Source: Anaspis maculata
Taxonomy: Eukaryota; Arthropoda; Insecta; Coleoptera; Scraptiidae
NCBI GenBank assembly: GCA_949128115.1
Contig: OX421964.1
Coordinates: forward strand, 31,736,177-31,800,176
Reading direction: 5' to 3'
Length of the DNA stretch: 64,000 nt
The notes below the pieces were generated by a model. That model did not search any database, was not told the origin of the DNA, and saw nothing but the letters and a program-made list of their open reading frames with translations. Positions 22,997-34,100 of this stretch are shown in pieces (within the stretch, counting starts at the first letter, position 1; each line of letters opens with the position of its first letter). A program made the translations under genes and the position numbers.

Positions 22997-24055
22997 TCAG
23001 TTACATTTACCTGGATGTGTAGTCATGATCAGTTTCCACTTGACTACAGATGGAGTCCCACTCTGATTAAAATCACCGACATCAATCGATTTGGTAGTAC
23101 GTTCGATTTCTCTCTCATCACGATTTTGTATATCTGCATTTTCTTTCATACATCCAACGGTGTACGACTGCTCATGATCTGAACAGCTTATCTTGTATTG
23201 TATAGACTTCGCACTGCCTAATTCATTGAGACCTTCACCCGCTGAAACATCAGTGGATGATGATGGCAGGAAAACCAGCTCCAACTTTTTATTTTCAGAT
23301 TCAGCAGCACTCAACAAAATGTAACTATCTGATTTTGATATCTCATTTAAACTTAAAGCATCTGAATTGATGCAACTTTCAGAATTCGCAGGCTCGCTTT
23401 TACTCTTTTCGGGCAATTCTACATGTTTGGATGAAGAAACCAGATCGCTTTCCTCCTGGAACTCTCCCTCGAATAGATGGCTAGAATCCATTGCAGACGA
23501 ATTTTGTGAGTGTGGTTCGTCTTCTTTGTGGGGATAATAATCGAACTTGGCAGTAGTAGTTTCCTGCTCTGCCATAATTTGTTGTTTAATCAGACTTTCT
23601 TCGTGTTTATATTCCAAGTATTTAGCGAGTATCGTCTCGACCAGTTCTTGATTGTCTTTCTTGATCATCTCGTCTGTGAGTGATCCAGTCACTTCAATAT
23701 TGGGTTTCGACTCTTCATCAGCGGATACAGTAGTTTGGCAATAGTTGATGATAACACCACGGCTGGGGGGTTCGACTTCCGTTTGATCTCCAATAGGAGG
23801 TAAAATAAGGGGATAGGTTGCATCAGTTTGTGAAGTAACACTCAACATTTGGGGTTTCACTAAGACATGTTCTTCGCAACTGCTCTGTGTTAACAAGCTG
23901 AGATCTGATTCATAAGGAGTTTTTCGGCCTTGGTATATTTCGACTGTTTCAAGTCCAGGTTTCTTTAGCGAGGCACACGAGCAGCAGCAAAAAAGGTTTC
24001 TCAAGCATGATTTATCGTTTTTTGTAGATTTTGCTTGACATGCCACTGTCGTCAT
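22997..24055 (-). CDS. Uncharacterised single-exon protein with N-terminal cysteine cluster (352 aa)
   Basis: Not recognised. One open frame from the ATG at 24055 to a stop at 22997. Near the N-terminus is a basic, cysteine-rich stretch, CLRNLFCCCSCASLKK (residues 17-32), with no hydrophobic signal peptide or membrane helix visible; such clusters are often S-palmitoylated. The rest is rich in Ser, Glu and Lys and probably disordered, except for a predicted amphipathic helix at about residues 133-165 (core ELVETILAKYLEYK). Composition is that of a real coding region and there is no repeat relation to the surroundings. A donor-like CCAG/gtaaat lies just before the stop, so a further 3' exon is possible. 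It converges on the active neprilysin gene with only 241 bp between stop codons. An AATAAA for this strand is at 22828-22833. Confidence 0.65.
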   Translation of the reverse strand: MTTVACQAKSTKNDKSCLRNLFCCCSCASLKKPGLETVEIYQGRKTPYESDLSLLTQSSCEEHVLVKPQMLSVTSQTDATYPLILPPIGDQTEVEPPSRGVIINYCQTTVSADEESKPNIEVTGSLTDEMIKKDNQELVETILAKYLEYKHEESLIKQQIMAEQETTTAKFDYYPHKEDEPHSQNSSAMDSSHLFEGEFQEESDLVSSSKHVELPEKSKSEPANSESCINSDALSLNEISKSDSYILLSAAESENKKLELVFLPSSSTDVSAGEGLNELGSAKSIQYKISCSDHEQSYTVGCMKENADIQNRDEREIERTTKSIDVGDFNQSGTPSVVKWKLIMTTHPGKCN

Positions 24056-24141
24056 GTTTGTCACAACAAAAATGTCAATACTTCACATAAAGTACACAAT
24101 CAGTTCATAATCCACTTCGACAACACCACGAAGACCTTAGC

Positions 24142-24294
24142 CGCTTTCGTTTTGCGCCAGGAGCTGCTCCGGGTAGATCGCTAGATAGAGAGAGTAGATA
24201 CTTACACCAATCGCGGCCCAGCTGGATCTACTTTCTTTGTCTAGTGATCTACCCCGAGCAGCTCCTGCTGGCAAAACGAAAGCGCCTCTTATCA
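24142..24294. mobile_element. 153-bp palindromic MITE upstream of the uncharacterised gene
   Basis: CGCTTTCGTTTTGC at the left and GCAAAACGAAAGCG at the right, then GGAGCTGCTC / GAGCAGCTCC and GGTAGATC / GATCTACC pairs inward. It lies about 90 bp upstream of the ATG at 24055 and may overlap that gene's promoter. Confidence 0.75.
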
Positions 24295-24849
24295 TTGGTT
24301 ATTTCCAGTGGCTTTCATTCAATGACGTCACGATAGGAGAGAGATGATTTTTTTTTATTAGAAACGTGTATCCACACTGCTTATTCATCAGTTTCAGGTC
24401 ATCAGGTCAGTTTACATTAAAGAAAAACTAGGTGGGTACTTTTTTACTGCTGTCCCTAGCAGTACTTCTGTAGGAAAAACGATGTGATCAACATTTTCTT
24501 TTTGGAATCATTAGAGGGGTCATCCCAGGACAAATAATCACTCGGGTGCTTTCGCGATTTCTGGTACATTTTCCAGCAATATCGCATCAAAGTTGGCGCT
24601 GGTCAATTCTTCAGTTCGCTGATATTTCTTTGAGTTTTTGCGATTTTCTTCAAATGAGAAGACGGATCTACCCAACAAACAATTATGGATCGAATGGTGC
24701 TGTCAGATATTGGGTACTTACATTATACCGGGTGAAGAAAAATAAAACGAGTTTCATTATTTTTTCCAACTTTTCAGTTTCTTGGCCGATTTTCACAAAC
24801 TTGGTGTCAAAAGCTCGTTGACTAAATCTTCTACTCAAATCAATTGTCA

Positions 24850-26180
24850 ATTGGCGAAAATCTTTTCCGCGTGGTGGCGCTGTACGCAATAAAACATGGT
24901 GGCCCAAGAGGCCTTGACAAATAGGTAGTAAACGCAGTGCGCATTTACATCACAACAGCTGTCAACAGTGATAGCTGTCAGTGAAAGCGTAACAGTCACG
25001 AACTCGTAACCTGCTCGTAACAGTGGGCCAAGAACTGGAGGTTCGTTGGGAATGGAATTTCGTTGCAGTATCTCTAACTTATTTTTGTTTTAGAAAATGC
25101 CGATAATACAGATTCATTTGCCCAATATTTATGGTCATGTTGGTGACCAAATCAGCCCTCTCTCGACAAAGTGCGAAGAAGTGATTGAGGCAGGTCATTT
25201 AATCGTGTGTGGGGTGACTGGGGCTCACTGTGACTGAGACTCTTGTGCTTTGTTATGTCTCATAAATGGATAATTGAAAACCATTTGGAAGTTAGGTTCT
25301 GTGGACCAGTTGTTAGAACAGTGTTGTGAACTCGTGAAGCCATCTCCGATAAGCCAGTGAGAGCAGACGGAGAGCCTGGAGATCAACGCCAGCGGTATTG
25401 AGAGAAGATACCTGGCCTGCAAATCAGAATCCGTCACTCGCCTCATCAGTTCAGATTTAGAACAACTTAATCGTTATGAAAATATTTTCCATTGTAGAAA
25501 CACTGACATCAACCGATGAGCTATGATTAAACTTATGATTGAAGAATACTCAATTATTATTGATAAACTATGATTTTTATTATTCTAGACAGCGGTAAAT
25601 GCTTATTAGCTACTGAAATTTCACTTTACAGTCATTGTGTGAGTCGTACGATTACTCCAAAAGAATGTTCATCTTTCTGGCCTAAACGGTAATTGTTGGC
25701 ACATTTTCGTGATGCGTCCTGTTGTACCTATGCCTTGTCTTGTGGGGGCTTAGTATTTCCACCTTGTGTGCAAGGGGCTCACACAACTCAACATCTGTAA
25801 TGTAAAATAAGCATTCAGAGATTGCATTTTTCGGCCAGCATTTCACCAACTTACGTATCGTTTTTTGCAGCTGCATTGTGCATTGTGTCCATCGGCGTAT
25901 ACTAACGCAGTAATTCAAGTCAAACTACAACCAGAGCTACAACACTCACTCGCTCACATTCAGGACGATGTGGAAAACAAAGAAGACAAAAAAAATAATT
26001 ATTTTTCAACTGTCAAAACTGTCAATATTCTTATGATTTGGAGTAGGTACTGTCAACTGTCGAGTGCTACTGCGCTACGGCGCTGGGCTGTGCGCTGGGT
26101 ACCTATTTGTCAAGGCCCCTTGGGCCACCATGTTTGACTGCGTTCAGCGCATTCTGGTGGCCGCTGATTTTCGCCAATAT
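24850..26180. mobile_element. Foldback element, about 1.3 kb, with ~100-bp inverted arms
   Basis: ATGGTGGCCCAAGAGGCCTT (24895) then GACAAATAGGTA pairs with TACCTATTTGTC then AAGGCCCCTTGGGCCACCAT (26100-26131). Further out, TTGGCGAAAATC faces GATTTTCGCC. The interior has no transposase. Confidence 0.7.
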
Positions 26181-27516
26181 AGCCAAATTATCAAAAATCA
26201 AGATGGGGGCGGCGAACCCAAATAAAAATGTGACGTATTCGAGATTTCTTTTTTAGTTCCTAAACTTTGTAAAGAACGACATTGATGGTGGATTCTGGGA
26301 GATACAGCTTTCTTCTGCAATCTGGGACCAGATTTATTTGATTCGCACATTCCACTGTGAAAATATAATGAATTAAATGAAGGCCCACATGTCATTGTTT
26401 CCAAATTCACAATGAATCAACAGTTTAAAAACCTCCCGCAAATCCTTATTTCTGAAACAATTTTTACACACTTGCTAGTGATCGTAAGCTGTCTGCATAG
26501 GATACAAAATACAGTGTGGGTGCATGGCCGAAGTTTCAAAATTTTAGATATTGGATGACGTAAGAGCCAGAAAAAGAGGACAGAGGACGACCACTCTGCA
26601 TACCGGGGCGTAAAGCTACGACCTAGATATTGTATTAGGCCGCCAGTAAAGTATGGGGACCCCTTAAAAGAAAACTTGGTGGTGAGAGGTGTAATGTCCA
26701 AATCCCGACACGATGCACGCATGAGAGCTGATAAGAAACCTACCTGTCAGCTCCTGTCAGCGCATCAAGACTGGCCTCCTAGGCCAGCCGAGCCGTCCAG
26801 CCACATGTAGTTTCATCATAATAGGTAGTACATATGATGATTCCACATACACCTTTTTTTTTTATTGCTTTTACCTTTGTATGAACACATACAATACATT
26901 TACGGAAGAAAACGTCGGATCATGCACTTATTATAATCCTTATTTGAACTTTTTGATACCGAATCCTCAGTCCTCAATCTAGATTGTAGATTAGAGGTGG
27001 TCGTTATTTGGTCTCGGAGGATCCTTTCTGCACTGCGACCTATAAGATCTTTTGTGCGTGGTCCTTAATCTACCTCTCGATCCACCCTGAATGCGCGGCG
27101 ACCCGGCCTCATATCCCGCTAGCGGCAAAATGAAAATTGGTTCCCATTTGGCTTCGTGTTGGAATCGAACATTTCTAACATTTATAATGTACTTTGGACT
27201 CGATTTTGGAGCTTCCAGTGGGCCAGGGACCTGCACAAATACAAAAACCTCACAACACGGGAACAGATTTTAACCACTGATGCAGTCAAAATGGAAAAAA
27301 GAAGAAAAACCGTTCAAATCACTGGTTGAGCTGACAATTTGGAAGCCGTTTGAAGGCGCGCCAACCGGAAATATATGGTAACCATTGCTGAACCCTAACA
27401 GCTCAGGTAAAATTGGAAAGGTATCTACTGTCCAGTAGACTGCTTCATGAGTAAGCTACTAAAACGGCGCGCCATAGCTGCGATGTTTTGGTCTAGAAAC
27501 AACTTATTGTTGAAGA

Positions 27517-27673
27517 CTAAGGGCTAAATTTCAAGTCCAAGTTGCAACCCGCGCAGCGTGGCGCAAGTAGTCACGTGATCCCTCTGTGCCAATGAGCATG
27601 CCATTATTGGATCACGTGACTACTTGAGCCACGCTGCGCGGGTTGGAACTCGGACTTGAAATTTGGCCCTTAG
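27517..27673. mobile_element. 157-bp palindromic MITE
   Basis: CTAAGGGCTAAATTTCAAGT / ACTTGAAATTTGGCCCTTAG at the ends and CCGCGCAGCGTGG, then GTCACGTGATCC, mirrored inside. Arms of about 65 bases around a short centre. Confidence 0.8.
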
Positions 27674-28183
27674 AGATTATTGTTGTGAAAAGGGTGCATA
27701 TCATGATTCAACATTAATATTATTATCGATAATAAATAGTAAAACGGCGCGCCGTAGCAGAACCGGTTCTGATGGTAAGCTGCTAAATACCTGGAAACTT
27801 GTGCCGAGAAGTTGTTTAGATATGGACCGGCGCAGAGTCACTACGCCACTGATGTGATTTCCTGATCGTAACAGTTGTCAAGGTGAAAGGTTCAAGGTCA
27901 TCGCGTGGGGATGTGGCTGTGAAACTCGCAAACAAAAAAAAAACGCCGTTTTACCGCAAAACCATTCATTTAAATTTTGATCTTCATTTGAATATTCTCT
28001 TTTGCTATTGCAAATTATTGGAAACGTTTCCAATGATATTATGAAGTTATGTTCTGAAAATACAATTCATGCAAGGACCGGGGCAAGGACCTTATAATAT
28101 GATTTGTACGTCAAAGGACCCTCCTATTATATAAATATGTATATATATTTTTATTCGTTTATTTAACGTCGATCTATTTCCGC

Positions 28184-28310
28184 AGTGAGAGTGAATCCAC
28201 TTTTCCAGCTGCTGCTCCCACTGTATGTGTCCTGCGGGGTTGATTTTTAGCAGTCATCTCGACCAGGCGTTGCACTAATGAAAATCAAAAAGAGAATTGA
28301 AAGAAACCAC
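28184..28310 (+). repeat. Direct repeat copy 1 (pair with 28679-28810)
   Basis: GTGAATCCACTTTTCCAGCT, TCCTGCGGGGTTGATTTTTA and CTAATGAAAATCAAA appear in the same order and orientation as at 28679-28810, with a few substitutions and small gaps. Confidence 0.8.
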
Positions 28311-28678
28311 CCTTGACGATGTCACGGATGATTTTTAAAAACCACCCCCTCAAAGGGGTGGTGCCAACGGAATAATTTTAGTACTGCTACCTCGGCCTCC
28401 ACCTGTTGAACATCTTAGCAAATTTTGGAGGTGCTAGTGCGTGCTTTCCACCTAGACGGTACAAATACCACCAGACGGCACATGTTCCATAGTACCTACG
28501 GCACAAAATTTCAGGTGATCCAATGAACGGCACAGAATCGGGTGAGAACACGTAGATGGAAAGCACCGTTTGGCACCCGCACATGCGTAAATGGCAGGTA
28601 TATGAAACTTGGGGCTAGGTGGAAAGCACCCAGTGCATTTCGTTGCAAAAGTATGAGCCCGTCTGCTCTAATTATAGG

Positions 28679-28810
28679 TAGTGAGGGTGAATCCACTTTT
28701 CCAGCTGCTGCTCCCGCTGTATTGTCCTGCGGGGTTGATTTTTGGCAGTCATCTTGATCAGCCCTTGGATCAGGCGCTGCACTAATGAAAATCAAAGAGA
28801 GAATTGGAAG
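28679..28810 (+). repeat. Direct repeat copy 2 (pair with 28184-28310)
   Basis: Same blocks as copy 1, about 495 bp downstream. It carries an extra segment (GATCAGCCCTTGGATCAGGC) where copy 1 has a shorter version. It abuts the CAGGGTG element at 28821. Confidence 0.8.
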
Positions 28811-28820
28811 AAACCATCTA

Positions 28821-29942
28821 TACAGGGTGTCCCAGCTGAAACAATCCAGCGCGATTTTCTCGGAAAATATCAAGGCAACAAAAAACATTTTTCAATTGGG
28901 GGGGGGGAGCATAATATTTTAGCTTTCTTTTGAGGGGGCGCCGATGCTTGTAGGTGCTCTAGTTTCCAAGAAAATGAAATTTAAATCTGGCGAGTCACAA
29001 GAATTCGAAAATTCATGACCGACAAAACAAAACACTATCTGCCTTGAAAGTGGCTACTTTTGCGAACGATTTCAAATCTACCGAGCTGTAAGGCGGGCTG
29101 TGACGTTTCAATCTTTTGACAGTAGTGGGGATGACTCCATCTCCGTTGCCTGTTCGTTAGTGTTGACGTTGACGTTTGCCAGCATAACATAACCATTGAA
29201 GTCTGATGTAGTCTTGAAATATTCATAAATCACGATAGATTTTACTAACTTTCCATATTTTCAAGCAAAACAACTAAACAACACGAATCACCGCACAGAT
29301 ACAGCACAGCACAGCACAGCACAGCACAGATACACAGATAAGCGTTAACAATATAACAATCAGCTGTTATGAGCGTTGACGGGTTGACGGTTGACGCTAG
29401 TGCTTTTTGTAGTAAGTTCTGTAGTGTTGTCAAGCCTGCTTCTCCGCCTATGAAAGATTGTGACGTCATCGCGCCAAATTTGAAATGATCGAAAACTTTC
29501 ATAAATTTTTTATACCAAGAAAACTAACGAAAAAAAATCTGTTAACTATATAGCGTCACTTATGAAGAAGTAAATTTGAAAAAAAAATAATAAAGAAAAA
29601 ATCATGTCACTACCCTATTGTGTTTGCTGGACTTTGAGGCAGAATTTCTGGCTTATTAGGCCAGGTACACACATCGGCGACACATCAATGGAAATCTGAG
29701 AGAAAGAGGATTTTTTTTCATCTGAAGTATTTTGTTTTGTCGGTCATGAATTTTTGAATTCTTGTGACTCGCCCGATTCAAATTGCATTTTCTTGGAAAC
29801 TAGAGCACCTACAAGCATCGGCGCCCCCTCAAAAGAAAGCTAAAAGATCAGGCTTCCGCCCAATTGGAAAATGTTTTTTGTTGCCTTGTCTTGATATTTT
29901 TTGTGAAAATCGCGCTGGATTGTTTCAGCTGGGACACCTGTA
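28821..29942. mobile_element. Foldback element with CAGGGTG ends (1.12 kb, ~220-bp arms)
   Basis: TACAGGGTGTCCCAGCTGAA at the left and TTCAGCTGGGACACCTGTAT at the right. The arms match over about 220 bases, including GGGGGCGCCGATGCTTGTAG (28935) and its complement at about 29812. The centre (29040-29700) is unique DNA that contains a CAGCA microsatellite (about 29298-29325). No transposase. Confidence 0.88.
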
Positions 29943-30000
29943 TATAATATAATTCACAACTACTGGCTGTGTGTGTGTGCGCTTCACGGATTTTTCTGGA

Positions 30001-30770
30001 AAACCAAAAGATATATCGACTCGGGACAAAAAACAACGTATTCCTGGTCGCTAATCGATCACAGGAAAAATAGTTTTGCGCCGCCTCCGCCGTCCCCGTA
30101 CGCCGCCCCCGATCAATAAGTCGCGAATCAAAAATGTCTTAAACACGTGATAAAACCCCTCACATTCCACTTTCTTTCTATTGTAATAAAAAGGTTTCCT
30201 TTGTCGCCGTCCCCAGTCGCAGCGCCGCCCCCGGTCAATAAGTCGAGATTTCTGGCGAACCAAACAAGAGATCGGCACGGGACAAAAACCAACGTATTCC
30301 TGTACGCCAATCTATCACAGGAAAAACAGTTTGCGCTGCCTCCGCCGTCACCGTACGCCGCCACCGATCAGTAAGTCGCGAATAAAAATGATCTCATACA
30401 CGCGATAAAACCTCTCACATTCCCCTTTCTTTCTATCTTAATGGAAAGGTTTCTTTTGCCGCCGCCCCCAATCGCAGCGCCGCCCCCGGTCAATAATTCG
30501 AGATTTCTGGAGAACTAAACCAGACATCGACACGGGACAAAAACCAACGTATTCCTGGTCACTAATCAATCACAGAAAAAACAGTTTGCGCCGCCTCCGC
30601 CGTCCCCGTACGTCACCCCCGATCAATAAGTCGCGAATCAAAAATCTCTCAAACACGTGATGAAAAATCTCACATTCCACTTTCCTTCTATTTGAATACA
30701 AGTTTCCTTTTCCGCCGCCCCCAATTGCAGCGCCGCCCCTGGTCAATCATCTATTACCACTACTTTGCTA
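30001..30770 (+). repeat. Tandem satellite, ~256-bp unit, about three copies
   Basis: GGGACAAAAA...CAACGTATTCCTG starts at 30023, 30279 and 30534, giving periods of 256 and 255. Each unit also has GCCGCCTCCGCCGT, CAATAAGTCG and a CACATTCC...TTTC block. Copies differ by substitutions and small indels; the last is partial. The units are rich in CCGCC, unlike the AT-rich surroundings. Confidence 0.88.
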
Positions 30771-31111
30771 TTCGAATAACAATACTTTGAGGCGTCGCCA
30801 CCCCTATACGCCGCGTAACCCGTTTGCTTTTAAATCAAAGTTGCTACTTCCTCAAGCATGGGGCGTAGTGGTCCACCCAGTTTAAATTAATTTTCATTCC
30901 ATGAACTTCCGAACACAGTTTAATTTTCGCGCGTTCTCTGGCTGTCATTTTATTTCTGACAACCAGACTGACAACTTGATTGTCAACAAGAAAACGTCAA
31001 ATCGCTGTCATTGGTGTAGGTTATGCTCATTTTTACTTTACCGTAAATATACTAATTAAGACCTCAAACTAAGTGAAAAATGCCCAGGTAGTCTCAGGCC
31101 AACCTAACAAA

Positions 31112-34100
31112 ATGTACCTCAATGTAGTGGTGGTGCTCTTGAGCGTTTTCGTGTCGGCTCTAACCTTAAAATCGGACACCTTCACCGAGGAATTGCTGAT
31201 AAAGCCCCTGTTCAGCGACCACTTGTATGCCCACTTCCAGTTTTCAACGAAATGGGATGCCGATCTTAAAACGGAATCCTGTAAGTCTCGCCGCAATTTT
31301 TGTTCCATGAAAAATCAAAGTTTCAATTTCAGTTCGGCACACCCACATCTTTCCCAGGGCTGTGGGCGAGATTTCCGAAAGGTACAACGTGCAAGAGTTG
31401 CACGTGAGCCTGACCGGCGGTCTGTGGAGGTACGAGACGTGGGGTTACCCCGTAGTTGATGCTGCGCCGGGCGCTGAGGTGTGGGCTTGGTTCAAAGATG
31501 ACACGAAAGATGTTACCAAGAACTGGAAGGAGCTGGCCAGTTCACTGTCGGGGCTGCTGTGTGCCAGTTTGAATTTTATCGAGGGGTTGAACAGTGTGAG
31601 CCCAGCGTTCACGTTTAAACCTAGAGGAGTGGTTGACAGTCAAGTGAATTCAAGTTTTGTGAGGTAAGTACAGGCATTCAACGGTACAGGTCATTAAATT
31701 CAAATTGCATGATAAAAAATTGAGTCTCATCACTGACCTGGTTGATAGGAAGTTGAAAATTGATAAAATATAAAAATTTTGTATTCTGAAAAGTGAAAAG
31801 GAAAGGGTCAAAGACCCTACCTCCCATAAAAGTTTTGTTGAAGAGGTTTAAGTATATCTTCTTGCTGTCCTTGGCTGAGCAAAAGAAAAAAGTTAAGAAT
31901 AAAATGGAGACTGAACTTATACCTTGAGTCTTAAGCCACTTTGGTTAAGCAGGATATACTCTGTAATCACTAGATAGAAATACATATGAATTTGTTTTTG
32001 TATTATTTAGGGCTTAAATAGCGCCTGTCACAGTCTCAGAGGCAATAATGTTATTTGTTCATATACATATACAGGATACAGGATGATTCTAACATAATAA
32101 GTACCTATGCCCCTATGGTACCTACTTACAACCTACAACAGAAAAGACCCATAGAAAAATCCACCTAATTAATTGATTTCATTTTTGTTTAAAATAACGA
32201 ACCGGTTATTACATATTACCTAATCTTTTTTATTGAGTGGACTCACACTACTCCTGAGCTCGCTCATATCCCCCTTTACATAGGTATTTTTATACTTAAG
32301 TATCGAGTACATGTAGGTGATCTTTTTTTAGAAATAGTTGATAACATAATGCAATAGATAAGAAAAACAAATTTGATTGAAAAATCGATTTAAGGTGGGT
32401 ACAGACTATGCATGATTCCTAATTCGCGATGCTCTAATTTAAATTATTTTTACTTTACATTTTGCCCCATTTTACTTCGTAATACAAATATATTGAGAAA
32501 ACAATAATGTGTAATGCGCCGGTTCTTACCAATCCACGTTTACCATCACGTACATTACTTCAGCGCATACATGAGAACGCATACCTGCAGAGCGCGGTAA
32601 TTTCAATTTTGACGCACGAAGTGTCACTGTCAATGGCTACTGTCAATCAATAATCGAAATGTAAACAAACAACAAACATAACCTCCTAACCATTCAACAT
32701 TTGATATTGTTCAGAATGAAATGTTACGTGCCGTATGGCAGAAAGACGCAGAAAAGATTCAGGTGATACGAAACACAACGAGCTGCGAGGCGATCGACGA
32801 AACAAGAGCGTTATTTGGTTAGATCTGTCGAAACGTCAAATCGACGTCAAGCGCTGTCAGCTGAAATTTGCGTGACATTACACACGCACACCGTATTACA
32901 GTGTTGTCAACTTGTTGTCGTGATATAGATTTGGCAACGTCCTACTTTCACAGGTATGCGCAGAAGCCTTCCGGGAAACGTGGATTTGTCTATGCTAGTA
33001 ACAGACTTTCTACACCAAGAGCTGATTCGCGATTTTCGCTTCGCGTATGTACTCACCTTTACACCTAGATTCACATATGCATATTTTGAAACGAATGGGA
33101 TCGAATGAAAATTGTCAAATTTTGAGATAGCGCCCTTTGAAAATGGCAAAAATTGCACTTAAAATAACTTTCCCTTGGACGGGCCGGGAAAGTAAAATGT
33201 TACAAAATCTGTTGTGGCACCGCATTACTTTCTTTATTAGTATCCAGAGTATGTACTTCTCTACCAGTACCACTCTCTTACCAGTACTTCTCGTAGGTAC
33301 TGGTGGTCAGTGGCATAGCCAAAGGGGGCGAGAGTGGGCGAATGACCCCACTCTCCCACCTTAGCCCATGGCACTTCATCGCACACTAAACCGATACAGT
33401 GAAAATTTCTGGCGAAAACTTTCTGAAAAGAAGTTTGATTACCAAGTAATTTTGGTAAAAACGTCAAAGACCAAAATCGCGAAACGCATGGAATATACCG
33501 ATTATCATCAGCATTATTATTATCGTGCCCAAAAAATTTCGCCTGCGGCGCTACCTCTCGCCGACTTGCACCCTCGTCATTGCCTTCGTCCCTCTCTTTG
33601 CCCTCTCCGTCCTGAAATTCTGACTTCGCCACTGTGTGTTTCATAGTCGAGTTAACAGCTCATTCTTTTGTTTCTTAGGCTTTTGCTCAATCACGGCGGG
33701 GCAGGGCAGGCCAAAAAGTCTGTCGGCCCCCCTTCATATTCTCAACTTTTACTCTTTAGGGGCCCCATCTCACAGTTCCGCCCAGGGCCCCCAATTTTCT
33801 TAGTCCGCCACTGGTTGGTTGTTCTCGAGAAAGCGAGAAATTTTCGCAGGTGACAGCAGTACTGACTGCAGCAGTCACTGCGCAAAAGAATCCACCCTAC
33901 AAGTCAAGTTTCGTGACATATGCTTTTTGTTATTTTTGATGGTGAAATTTCCGTTTGACAGATGACAACCAAAACGTAACAGGCTCATTCGACAGCAAAA
34001 CCATGTCGGCATACCGAATTTCAAGTCGATCGAATACACAATATTGCATGACCGCTTAACGCATGCGCTAAAAAACGAGGTGATTCGTTCTAAGTCTTCC

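Larger units (their letters stand above)
24056..31111. other. 7-kb repeat-rich intergenic region
   Basis: Between the uncharacterised gene and PIG-T. It holds foldbacks (24142-24294, 24850-26180, 27517-27673, 28821-29942), a duplicated block (28184/28679) and a tandem satellite (30001-30770), all listed separately. The parts between them (24300-24840, 26190-27510, 27680-28180, 30780-31110) have only short open frames, and I see no gene in them. Confidence 0.6.

Noticed and set aside
30051..30374. Arginine/proline-rich frames on both strands
   Set aside because: Produced by the CCGCC-rich satellite units.
30001..30770. Possible CRISPR-like array
   Set aside because: Units are ~256 bp and repeat along their whole length with no unique spacers; the DNA is eukaryotic.
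32724..32780. ATG frame reading MKCYVPYGRKTQKRF in PIG-T intron 2
   Set aside because: Too short to support a gene; no downstream exon could be joined with confidence.
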